NCBI GenBank assembly: GCA_023427865.1 | Contig: JAEYZV010000208.1 | Location: 1-32,192 of the forward strand | Source of the DNA: Acidobacteriota bacterium | GTDB lineage: Bacteria > Acidobacteriota > Vicinamibacteria > Vicinamibacterales > Vicinamibacteraceae | DNA: 32,192 nucleotides | Direction of reading: 5' to 3' | In this document: in pieces, positions 1-6,924 of the stretch | How positions within the stretch are numbered: the first letter of the stretch is position 1 | Layout: the number at the start of each line of letters is the position of its first letter | Made by a program: the position numbers and the translations under genes | The notes under the pieces: model-generated | Told to the model about the DNA's origin: nothing | The model's database searches: none | Seen by the model: only the letters and a program-made list of their open reading frames with translations

Positions 1-39
1 GTGCTCCTGCTCACGATCTGGACCGCCTGGAGCCAGTGA
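1..39 (+). CDS. 3' end of an unidentified gene cut by the window edge
   Basis: Frame 1 reads twelve codons (VLLLTIWTAWSQ) and then TGA at 37-39. The residues are hydrophobic, as in the last membrane segment of an integral membrane protein, but twelve residues cannot identify a family. If real, this gene converges on the methyltransferase gene that ends at 100. That means the defence operon on the minus strand cannot continue leftwards on the same transcript without running through an opposing gene. It could equally be a chance open frame. Confidence 0.35.
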   Translation: MLLLTIWTAWSQ

Positions 40-76
40 GCCGGGACGCAGGGACCGGGGGAACGCGCGCCCTTGT

Positions 77-100
77 GGCCCGGTCGGCGCGGCCCGGGCC
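77..100. terminator. GC hairpin between convergent genes
   Basis: A perfect 7-bp inverted repeat, GGCCCGG (77-83) and CCGGGCC (94-100), with a 10-nt loop, sits at the meeting point of the gene ending at 39 and the methyltransferase ending at 100. There is no T tract on either side, so it is at best a weak or factor-assisted terminator. Confidence 0.25.
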
Positions 101-3100
101 TACGAACTGCAAGGGCCGCCGGGCGGCGACGAATCGTACGGCGCCCGGCCCGGCAGCAACCGCGCACGCACGCGCTCGGGCAGCCGTGGGAAGTCACCGA
201 GGACCACCGCCATCTGCGTGGCGTCTAGGCCGTACAGGGAGGCCGCCGTCGCATGCAGGTCAGCGGCGGCCGCCTCATCGCCCGGACAGCGCATCAGACG
301 CAGCGTGAGCCTCACGACGCGCCTTCGCCGCAGATCGCCCGCGTCGACGCGAGGCACGGGCAGGGTGGCCATCAGCTTCGTGGTCACGTGCGCGCCAAGG
401 TAACGGCGCACGAACCAGTCGGCGACCACGCTGTTCAGCATGCCGCACAGATACAGCTGCGTCGCGAGTCCGGTGCGCGTGCGCAGGCAGAACAGCGTGT
501 GGGTCGACACGCACGCTGGCGGCAGCAGTGCGGCGATCAACGAGCGTGTGTTGGTCGGCGAGGAGACGTCGCGGTACGCAAGGCGCCAGCGCCGCCACGA
601 TCCCTCAGAGAGCAGGGACGCGGCGTCGGCCTCGTCGATCCACGGGCCGTCGTCATCCGGGCGGACGCTGAACGGCTGCACGTGCTTGCCATCCACGACG
701 ACGATCGGGATCGCGCCGGGCGCACGACGCAGCCGCCCGCGGTCGTCCGTGGCGTTCAGCTCTCGGCCGAACCGCAGATCCCAACCGCCGGGCCCGAGTC
801 GCGGCCACGCGATGAGCCGCTCGAGCAGCGCGAGCTCTTCGCCATTGCGCAGGTGCGGCACGGCTTCCGTCTCGCCTCCTGCCTGTTGGAGCAGTCTTCG
901 CGCCAGCAACCGCGGCGGCGAGGCCGGCGTGTGCCGCCTCAGGCGCAGGTGCGGTGCGTCGTCCACGAGCAGGTGGTCCGTCGATGCGCCCGTGGCCCCG
1001 CTCAGCGCAACGATCCGCATCGAGCGATGGATGGGGAACAGCCCTTCGCGGTTGTCCACGACCGAGACCCGGTCCACCAAGACCTGATCGAACACGAGGC
1101 GACGCAGGCCGGCGGCGCCGTGATCCGCGAGTACGCTGCCCGGCAGCAGGCAGCCGATGCGGCCGCCGTGACGCGCCAGCTGCAGCAGCCGTTCCACGAA
1201 CAACTGGTAGCTGTTCACGTGCCCGCTCGAGGCGCGGTACAGCCCGCTCTCGCGCACGAAACGCTGGAGCGGTCGTATGTCGTCGCGCCGCGTGGCGCGA
1301 TCGTCGTCGCTGCCGAGATCGCCGCGCAGCATCTCCCACGGCGGGTTCGCCACGACCGCGTCGAAGCCGCCATGACCGCCATCGAACACATCCGGGAACT
1401 CGAGACCCCAGTGCAGGCAGGCCTGCGCACGCGCCAGTTCCACCCATCGTCGTCGACAGGCTTCGACGTGGCTGGTGGTGTTCGTGCCTGTCCGTATCGC
1501 CTCGTCCACGCTGCGCCACACCGGCGCCGGCTCACGCGCCGCGTCCATGGCTGCCCCGCACCACGCGTCGGCACGCGTGCGCCAGGTGGCGAGCACGATG
1601 TCGTCGCGCAGGGACGCATGTTGCCGTGACTTCTCGCGCACATCGCCAGCCGTCTCGGTCGGTCGTGCCGCGAGCGCGGCGAGCAGCGGGCCCACACGCG
1701 CCGCCTCGTGGTGCCACTGCTGGAGATCGAACAACGGGAGTTGACCAACCGTTGGCCGCCGCCCGCCACGCTCGCGGACCGGAGCGCGAGCCAGCAGCGC
1801 AGCAGGCGAGACGCCGATCAGGCTGTTCCCGCAGCGCAGGTGCGCATCCAGCCACGTGAGCGGACGGTCCGGCGCGAGCGAGAGCAGCCACATCGAGAGC
1901 CGCGCCACCTGCACAGCACGCGGGTCGACATCCACGCCGAAGAGACACTGCTCGGCGATGCGCCGCGGCAGGGCGTCGCGCTCCCGCCGCGGCACGTCGA
2001 GCGGCCCCCCACGCCCCTCCCGCACCCAGGCGGCTTCCACGGCACCCACGAGGTACCGCAGCGCGCTGGCGAGCAGCGCGCCACTGCCCATGGCCGGATC
2101 GAGTACGCGCAACGACAGGATCCGCTCCGCCGAGGCGTCGCGCACGAGCGGCTCGAGGACCCGGTGCACGATCAGGTCGGCGAGTGCGGTCGGCGTGTAG
2201 TACGCCCCCGTTCCCTTCCGCAGCAGGCTTGCGCCAGCCGACGATGCCGACATCAGGTGCTCGTAGATCGACCCGAGGTGCTCCACACCGAGTTCGGCCA
2301 TGTCGATCGGTTCGCCGGCACCCGTGCCGCGGCCGGTCAGGCAAGCCAGCAGGCCCGCCACGGCGGCGTCAGGCAGGCGGGCTCCGCCTCGCGTGGCGAG
2401 CGCCGCGTCGAACAGCGGACCGTTCAGGGCGTTGACGCGCAGATTGCCGAGTCGCCCGCCCTGCCGACCGAGGCGACCCACCGCAACGAGGCTCTCGTGC
2501 AGCCCCACGGACGGCCCGCCGGGGCGCCGCTCCTCCTGCGAAAGCCCCGTGACGGAGTAGCTGCGTCGGTACGCCTCGTGCCACGTCGGGACCAGCTGCC
2601 GCGACTCGGCGAACAGGAGGAACAGCCACTGGAAGACGAGGGCGACGTGCGCGTTGCGATCTCCAGGCGCGCGGTTCTGCAGCGTGGTGAGCACCTCGGC
2701 GACGCCCTCGCGCAGCGCAGCGGCGGCCACCGCCGTCGATGATGCACTCGACGAGACGAGCCGCGTGAGCCAGGACGCGCGGCCGTGGCCGGCGCGTGCA
2801 GGGGGCGCCTGCCCGAGCAGCCACAGCACCTGCCAGACGCGCGCATCCATCGACGCGGCGGTCAGGTCGAGCGCCAGGTGTTCACGCGCATACGGCCGCG
2901 TAGCGTCGTACCACCGCCACGAGACGCCATTGCACACGCTCACCCATGACGCGCCGCGTTCGGCGCCCGCGCGCGTACACGCTCGTTGCAGGCCGTCCTG
3001 CGTGGTTCCCCACGGAAGCGCCATGAGAACCACCGCCGCTGCGCCGAGCTGCGCAGACGCCACGCGCAGCGGGATGCCCGCCAACCGCGCCACTTCCGGG

Positions 3101-3333
3101 GCGCCGGGAACCCAGCCGAGCGCCTCTGCGCACGGGCGAACGAGGTGCGACCACACCGCGGTGGCACCGGATGCCGGCCCGAGCACCTCGCCCGCGGAGT
3201 GCCAGACGCGAACGCATCGGTGCATCGCGTCCGTAGCAGCCGTCTCGTGGAAGTCCTGCAGGAGCAGGGTCGAGAGCTGACGCTCCAGCACGCGCGCAGC
3301 GATGCGTCCACCGGATATCCACGGCGCGCTCAC
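100..3333 (-). CDS. Eco57I/type IIG-like N6-adenine DNA methyltransferase, probable defence gene
   Basis: Large DNA methyltransferase of 1077 residues. The SAM-binding region has GTGAYYTP at about 374-381, motif I DPAMGSG at 412-418 and GVDVDPRAV near 466-474. Catalytic motif IV NPPW is at 663-666, the form typical of N6-adenine methylases. The C-terminal half (about 670-1040) resembles TaqI/Eco57I-type target recognition, ending with a segment like MLNSVVADWFVRR. The N-terminal 160 residues resemble the restriction-nuclease-like fold that precedes such methylases (the WVSVCNGVSWRWYDA stretch is the usual NG-x-W-R-x-Y/D strand), but the strand where an E-x-K pair would lie reads VVLMALPWG, so a nuclease active site is not evident. 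The GTG start at 3333-3331 overlaps the helicase stop as GTGA, implying translational coupling. By family the pair resembles DrmMI/DrmD of class 1 DISARM, but drmA, drmB and drmC are absent here. Confidence 0.9.
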   Translation of the reverse strand: MSAPWISGGRIAARVLERQLSTLLLQDFHETAATDAMHRCVRVWHSAGEVLGPASGATAVWSHLVRPCAEALGWVPGAPEVARLAGIPLRVASAQLGAAAVVLMALPWGTTQDGLQRACTRAGAERGASWVSVCNGVSWRWYDATRPYAREHLALDLTAASMDARVWQVLWLLGQAPPARAGHGRASWLTRLVSSSASSTAVAAAALREGVAEVLTTLQNRAPGDRNAHVALVFQWLFLLFAESRQLVPTWHEAYRRSYSVTGLSQEERRPGGPSVGLHESLVAVGRLGRQGGRLGNLRVNALNGPLFDAALATRGGARLPDAAVAGLLACLTGRGTGAGEPIDMAELGVEHLGSIYEHLMSASSAGASLLRKGTGAYYTPTALADLIVHRVLEPLVRDASAERILSLRVLDPAMGSGALLASALRYLVGAVEAAWVREGRGGPLDVPRRERDALPRRIAEQCLFGVDVDPRAVQVARLSMWLLSLAPDRPLTWLDAHLRCGNSLIGVSPAALLARAPVRERGGRRPTVGQLPLFDLQQWHHEAARVGPLLAALAARPTETAGDVREKSRQHASLRDDIVLATWRTRADAWCGAAMDAAREPAPVWRSVDEAIRTGTNTTSHVEACRRRWVELARAQACLHWGLEFPDVFDGGHGGFDAVVANPPWEMLRGDLGSDDDRATRRDDIRPLQRFVRESGLYRASSGHVNSYQLFVERLLQLARHGGRIGCLLPGSVLADHGAAGLRRLVFDQVLVDRVSVVDNREGLFPIHRSMRIVALSGATGASTDHLLVDDAPHLRLRRHTPASPPRLLARRLLQQAGGETEAVPHLRNGEELALLERLIAWPRLGPGGWDLRFGRELNATDDRGRLRRAPGAIPIVVVDGKHVQPFSVRPDDDGPWIDEADAASLLSEGSWRRWRLAYRDVSSPTNTRSLIAALLPPACVSTHTLFCLRTRTGLATQLYLCGMLNSVVADWFVRRYLGAHVTTKLMATLPVPRVDAGDLRRRRVVRLTLRLMRCPGDEAAAADLHATAASLYGLDATQMAVVLGDFPRLPERVRARLLPGRAPYDSSPPGGPCSS

Positions 3334-5555
3334 GGGACGTTCCCCGGCGGCGCGTCAGCGGCCAGCCAATCGGCCGCTGCCGTGAATCCGCGTCGGGTGA
3401 TGAGCGCGTCCGTGCGGACGTGCGTCCAGCTCGTCATGCGACGCGCTTCCAGGACGGAAGGCTGCTCTTCCACGCGGAAGAGATCGCGGTCCTGCGAACG
3501 CTCGCGACTGGCGGCGACCGACGCGGCGCGGGCCCACGTGTGCATGCGGTGTGCCAGGCGTGTGGCGCGCGCCACCGGAGCGGAGAACAACCGGCAAAGC
3601 GACTCTGCGGAATCGACCGGGCCGATCTCTCGCACGGCGAGCGTGGCGTGAAGACGAGACGTTGACAGCGGCGCGTCGGAGGTGATCGCGATCGTTCCTG
3701 CCCACACCCCTCGCGCGCCCGGGGGCAGCTGCCAACGCTCGGACAGTCGCCGCCAGCGGCCAGGCGCGACTACGCATCGCGCGACCACGATGCCGGGCGC
3801 TCTCGCTGCGGCACGCCGGGTCATGGGCGGTGGCGTGACGTCTCGCGCGGCCAGGATGCGTGACGCCAGCGCCGACCTGCGACAGGTGCCTCTCGTGTGG
3901 CCAGGCCACCCGGCATCGTCCTGCGCACGCCGGGCGATGCGTGCGAGCGCGTCGCGGTCCTCGACCGTGTCGCTCGCCATCACCATCGCGTGAACGCGGC
4001 GTGGCTGTCCGTAGCGGTCGACACGCCCGATCCGCTGCTCGAGGACGCGGGCCGAGGGGGGCACCTCGGCGTGCACGACGAGGCGGCACCGCGCATGAAG
4101 GTTCAGGCCTTCGGCAGACGCGTCGGTCGTGACGAGGACGTCGGCGTCTCCCTGCGTGAACGCCGCGATCGCATCGGCGCGCAAGGCATCCGGCTGGCTG
4201 CCGTGCACGACGACCACCCGTCGCCCGTGCAGCGCGGCGCGCAGCGCGCGCAGGGTGTCCACGTACGCGGTGAAGACGACGGCCGGTTCGTTCACACGGC
4301 GGAGGAGTCGGGCCACGGCCTCGATCTTGCGTCCGGCTGCAGCAAGACGCTGAGCATGCGCGAGCAGCGCCGCGAGCTCGGCGCGCTCGGACCGCTCGTC
4401 CTCCCAGGCCGGCATCCGCATCATTTCCGCATCGTCATCGTCCTGATCGCAGGCGACGTCGAAGAGACCGGGACCGCGATCGGATCGTGTGCTTCCCGCC
4501 GTGCCGAGGACCTCCAGGCGCCGTTCGAGCGAGCGAACGACCGCCGCCGGACACGAGGCCGCGCGGCGTCGCAGCACCAGGGCCGGCAGCAATCCCGCGG
4601 GGCCGATCTCGTGCCTGGCGCGATGCGCGAATCGATCGAGCCTGGCGCAAAGGGCGGCATGCGCCAGGTCGAGGCGGACCTGCAGCACGTGCGTGCGGCG
4701 CGGCATCCGCTCCAGCCACGCGGCTGGCCGGCGAAGCACTGCCATCGGGTGTTCACCGGCACGCTGGCCGATCGCGCGCAACGAGGTGACGCCCTGGAGA
4801 CCACCCGCGGTCGGTGTGGCGGTGAGGAGCAGCAGGCGCATGCTTGCCATCGCCACGCGCCGCACGGCTGCCAGGCGGGCGGTCCCCGGCGCAGCCAGGT
4901 GCGCCTCGTCGACGACGAGCAGGGTCCATGGCGTGCGCGCCAGCAGCGAGACGACGTCCGGTTGGCGAAGCATGTCCATCGACACGAGCCAGCAGCCGCC
5001 GGCGCGTGACGCGTCCAGCTCGCGCCACGGCCGTGAGGCTTCGCGACGCAACGCCGTCGCGTCGAGCACGGCGGCGTCGATCCGCGCTTTCGCGAGCAGC
5101 TCGTGGCGCCACTGCACGAGCAGGCCAGCGGGGACGACCACTAGCGTCGACGCCGTGACGTCACGGGCATGCACCTCGTGCAGGAGCACGGCGGCCTGTA
5201 CCGTCTTGCCCATGCCCACCTCGTCGGCGATCAGCAGCCGTCGATGGTGACCGGACAGCACGAGCATCGACGGGACCAACTGCCACGCCACGGCGGTGAT
5301 GGGCAGGCGCCCGGCACGAGACGGCCACCAGGCCGGTGTGCACTCGCGTGCCCACGCGACGACGTGCCGAGCCCAGGCACGCCGGGAGACCGCCTGCGTG
5401 CGTGCCGGCAGCGGCTGGACGTGATCCGGAGGCGAGGCGACGAGGCGCGGTGTGTCGCTGTCGCGCAGCAGGTGCCACGTCGTGACCTCGGCGTTGCTGC
5501 GCACGTCGAGCACGTCCCACACCCTGGCGCGACAGCGCACGCGTGTGTGCAACAT
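3330..5555 (-). CDS. SNF2/RapA-type DEAH helicase, probable defence gene
   Basis: Superfamily 2 SNF2-like ATPase. Numbered from an upstream GTG at 5600, motif I DEVGMGKT is at 126-133, the Walker B box DEAH at 231-234, and motif III LLTATP near 258-263. The C-terminal RecA lobe carries TTDASAEGLNL and motif VI QRIGRVDRYGQ, typical of the RapA/DrmD branch. I place the start at the ATG at 5555-5553 because a Shine-Dalgarno sequence AAGGGAG (5562-5568) lies 6 nt upstream; the GTG at 5600 would add 15 residues and put a palindrome inside the gene. It is first in a two-gene operon with the adenine methyltransferase (GTGA overlap). Helicase plus methylase pairs act in anti-phage defence, with the helicase translocating on DNA. 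No dedicated nuclease gene lies beside it. Confidence 0.9.
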   Translation of the reverse strand: MLHTRVRCRARVWDVLDVRSNAEVTTWHLLRDSDTPRLVASPPDHVQPLPARTQAVSRRAWARHVVAWARECTPAWWPSRAGRLPITAVAWQLVPSMLVLSGHHRRLLIADEVGMGKTVQAAVLLHEVHARDVTASTLVVVPAGLLVQWRHELLAKARIDAAVLDATALRREASRPWRELDASRAGGCWLVSMDMLRQPDVVSLLARTPWTLLVVDEAHLAAPGTARLAAVRRVAMASMRLLLLTATPTAGGLQGVTSLRAIGQRAGEHPMAVLRRPAAWLERMPRRTHVLQVRLDLAHAALCARLDRFAHRARHEIGPAGLLPALVLRRRAASCPAAVVRSLERRLEVLGTAGSTRSDRGPGLFDVACDQDDDDAEMMRMPAWEDERSERAELAALLAHAQRLAAAGRKIEAVARLLRRVNEPAVVFTAYVDTLRALRAALHGRRVVVVHGSQPDALRADAIAAFTQGDADVLVTTDASAEGLNLHARCRLVVHAEVPPSARVLEQRIGRVDRYGQPRRVHAMVMASDTVEDRDALARIARRAQDDAGWPGHTRGTCRRSALASRILAARDVTPPPMTRRAAARAPGIVVARCVVAPGRWRRLSERWQLPPGARGVWAGTIAITSDAPLSTSRLHATLAVREIGPVDSAESLCRLFSAPVARATRLAHRMHTWARAASVAASRERSQDRDLFRVEEQPSVLEARRMTSWTHVRTDALITRRGFTAAADWLAADAPPGNVP

Positions 5556-5561
5556 CTGCCA

Positions 5562-5568
5562 CTCCCTT
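5562..5568 (-). promoter_or_regulatory. Ribosome binding site deciding the helicase start
   Basis: On the minus strand the sequence reads AAGGGAG, 6 nt before the ATG at 5555. It is much better than anything in front of the GTG at 5600 and supports the shorter protein. Confidence 0.7.
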
Positions 5569-5576
5569 GCTGACGC

Positions 5577-5597
5577 ACGTGGCAGCGAGTGCCACGT
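5577..5597. promoter_or_regulatory. Perfect inverted repeat in the defence operon leader
   Basis: ACGTGGCA (5577-5584) and TGCCACGT (5590-5597) form a perfect 8-bp dyad around GCGAG. It lies 9 nt upstream of the helicase ribosome binding site. It may be an operator for a dimeric repressor or an RNA hairpin in the leader. No regulator gene is adjacent. Confidence 0.5.
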
Positions 5598-5617
5598 CAC
5601 GGCTCGCGATCGAAGAA

Positions 5618-5629
5618 ATTCCCGGGAAT
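5618..5629. promoter_or_regulatory. 12-bp palindrome upstream of the defence operon
   Basis: ATTCCCGGGAAT is a perfect 12-bp palindrome 62 nt upstream of the helicase ATG, in the 90-bp space between the Smr gene end and the operon. Its position suits an operator near the operon promoter. No clear -35/-10 pair was found on the minus strand. Confidence 0.35.
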
Positions 5630-5688
5630 GTCGCGCGATCCACGTCGCGACACCATGGGGAACAGCAAGAGGGATGCCGACCGGCGCG

Positions 5689-5946
5689 TCAGGGGCGCAG
5701 CGTCACGAGCGTCGCGCCGAGATGGCTGCGCGGGTCATCGCCGAACGACAGGACGAGGGGGTGCGTGCGCAACACCTGCTGCACGCGTGCGCGTTGCACG
5801 CCGATGCCGCGACCGTGCACGAGACGCACCTCGCGGTACCCGCGCGCGTGTGCTTCCTCGAGGTATGCGTCGACGACATCGGGGATGTCGCGCGGCGCGA
5901 ACGGGTGCAGGTCGAACTCGGGTCCGATCGGGACGACGTGGGTCAT
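5689..5946 (-). CDS. Small Smr-domain protein
   Basis: An 85-residue protein consisting essentially of one Smr (small MutS-related) domain. It has the DLH motif at 12-14 (FDLHPF), a helix DVVDAYLEEAHARG, the diagnostic HGRG loop at 44-47 (VHGRG) and the closing strand GATLVTL at 77-83. Smr domains bind or nick branched nucleic acid or cleave RNA; stand-alone versions are usually of unknown substrate. It starts at the ATG at 5946. The gene lies downstream of queF on the same strand, separated by a 94-bp tract of heptameric repeats, so co-transcription is possible but not shown. Nothing ties it to the defence pair that follows. Confidence 0.85.
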   Translation of the reverse strand: MTHVVPIGPEFDLHPFAPRDIPDVVDAYLEEAHARGYREVRLVHGRGIGVQRARVQQVLRTHPLVLSFGDDPRSHLGATLVTLRP

Positions 5947-5956
5947 GGGGAATGAC

Positions 5957-6050
5957 GAATCGCGAACCTTGAATCCCGAGTCCCGAATCCGAACCCCGAA
6001 TCCCGAACTCCGATCCCCGATTCCCGAATCCCGAGTCCCGAGTCCCGAAT
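5957..6050. repeat. Degenerate heptameric CCCGART tandem repeat
   Basis: About a dozen tandem copies of a 7-nt unit (CCCGAAT, CCCGAGT, CCCGAAC and similar) fill the gap between queF and the Smr gene. The same kind of tract, with CCCGACT and CCCCAAT units, closes the window at 32108-32192. A 7-nt period would shift a reading frame, and both copies lie between genes. Confidence 0.85.
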
Positions 6051-6395
6051 CTACTTCTCGTATGTCGCGGTCACCGTCGTCTTGATGCCGCCGCGCGGGG
6101 TGAAATCACCGACCACGGTCATCTTCACGGGAGCGCAGGCGGCGACCAGGTCGTCGAGGATCTGGTTGGTGAGCGCCTCATAGAACACGCCCTTGCTGCG
6201 GAAGTCGAGCAGGTAGTACTTGAGCGACTTCAGTTCGATGCACGTCGCGTCGGGCACGTAGGTGATGCGGATCTCGCCGAAATCGGGCAAGCCGGTCTTG
6301 GGACACATCGACGTGAACTCGGGGCAGCGCGTGTCGATCTCGTAAGGGCGACCGGGGCGGGGGTTGGGGAACGTCTCGATGCCGGGACCAGCCAT
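6051..6395 (-). CDS. queF: NADPH-dependent 7-cyano-7-deazaguanine reductase (short QueF)
   Basis: QueF reduces preQ0 to preQ1 for queuosine tRNA modification in the cytoplasm. From the ATG at 6395 the protein is 114 residues, matching the short unimodular class. The nucleophilic cysteine is C31 in TSMCPKTGLPDF, with the acid D38. The NADPH-binding QueF signature ELKSLKYY is at 54-61, a conserved glutamate is at E73 (FYE), and FTPRGG is near the end. Upstream in-frame ATG codons at 6410 and 6443 would add residues unlike the family and lie near the divergent HU promoter, so I prefer 6395, though no good ribosome binding site is visible for any. No other queuosine genes lie in the window. Confidence 0.93.
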   Translation of the reverse strand: MAGPGIETFPNPRPGRPYEIDTRCPEFTSMCPKTGLPDFGEIRITYVPDATCIELKSLKYYLLDFRSKGVFYEALTNQILDDLVAACAPVKMTVVGDFTPRGGIKTTVTATYEK

Positions 6396-6436
6396 GCTTG
6401 GAGTGTACATCCGCGAAAGTGACGTTTTTTGGCCGA

Positions 6437-6465
6437 TTGACACGTGTTTCGCTTGTCGCTAGCAT
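6437..6465 (+). promoter_or_regulatory. Sigma-70-type promoter for the HU-like gene
   Basis: A perfect -35 TTGACA (6437-6442) is followed after exactly 17 bp by TAGCAT (6460-6465), four of six matches to TATAAT. Transcription would start near 6472, about 93 nt before the HU-like start codon. It is the best housekeeping promoter seen in the window, fitting an abundant protein. Confidence 0.75.
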
Positions 6466-6564
6466 ACAACGCCATTGCGTTCCTGCCCGAAATCGTGACA
6501 CGCGCGCCACGAAATCGAGGCCCGCTTCAGCAACTCGCGCGCGTGCATTGGGGGAGACAAGCGG

Positions 6565-6864
6565 ATGGCCCAGGCCCAGAAGATGACCAAGTCGGCGCTC
6601 TTTGCGTACTTCGCTGACAAGTTCGAGGTGAAGCGCACGGAGGTGCGTGACTGGTTCGACGAACTCGCGGCGCTCGCCGAGAAGGAACTGAAGCGCTCGG
6701 GCGAGTTCACGCTCCCCGGTGTGGTCAAGCTGTCGGTGCGCAAGAGCAAGGCGCGCATGGGCCGCAACCCGGCGACCGGCGAGCCCATCAAGATCCCGGC
6801 CAAGACGCGCGTGAAGGCGACCGTGGTGAAGGCCATGAAGGACGCCGTCATGCCGCGCAAGTAG
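6565..6864 (+). CDS. HU-family DNA-binding protein
   Basis: A 99-residue nucleoid protein of the HU/IHF family. Residues 7-48 form the helical dimerisation part (MTKSALFAYFADKF onward). GEFTLPGVVKLSVRK leads into the DNA-binding arm, whose family signature GRNPATGEPIKIPAKT is at 66-81. The start is the ATG at 6565 preceded by GGGGGAG at a suitable distance. It has its own promoter (6437-6465) and a strong terminator (6886-6918), so it is a single-gene transcript. It would bend and compact DNA as a dimer. The N-terminal seven residues and the spacing of the first helix differ a little from Escherichia coli HU, as is common for diverged HU-like proteins. Confidence 0.95.
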   Translation: MAQAQKMTKSALFAYFADKFEVKRTEVRDWFDELAALAEKELKRSGEFTLPGVVKLSVRKSKARMGRNPATGEPIKIPAKTRVKATVVKAMKDAVMPRK

Positions 6865-6885
6865 CTTCGTCACGGCAGGAACACG

Positions 6886-6918
6886 AAGGCCCCGCAGGAC
6901 ACCGTCCCGCGGGGCCTT
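6886..6918 (+). terminator. Rho-independent terminator of the HU-like gene
   Basis: AAGGCCCCGC (6886-6895) pairs perfectly with GCGGGGCCTT (6909-6918) around a 13-nt loop and is followed by TTCCTTTTC. It stands 21 nt after the stop codon, between two convergent genes. Confidence 0.9.
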
Positions 6919-6924
6919 TCCTTT

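Noticed and set aside
253..2742. Long + strand open frames at 253-1629 and 1708-2742
   Set aside because: Antisense shadows of the methyltransferase, Arg/Ala-rich with no recognisable domain.
100..5555. A full class 1 DISARM system
   Set aside because: Only the helicase and methylase types are present. drmA, drmB and drmC are missing, and genes of other function or opposite strand bound both sides.
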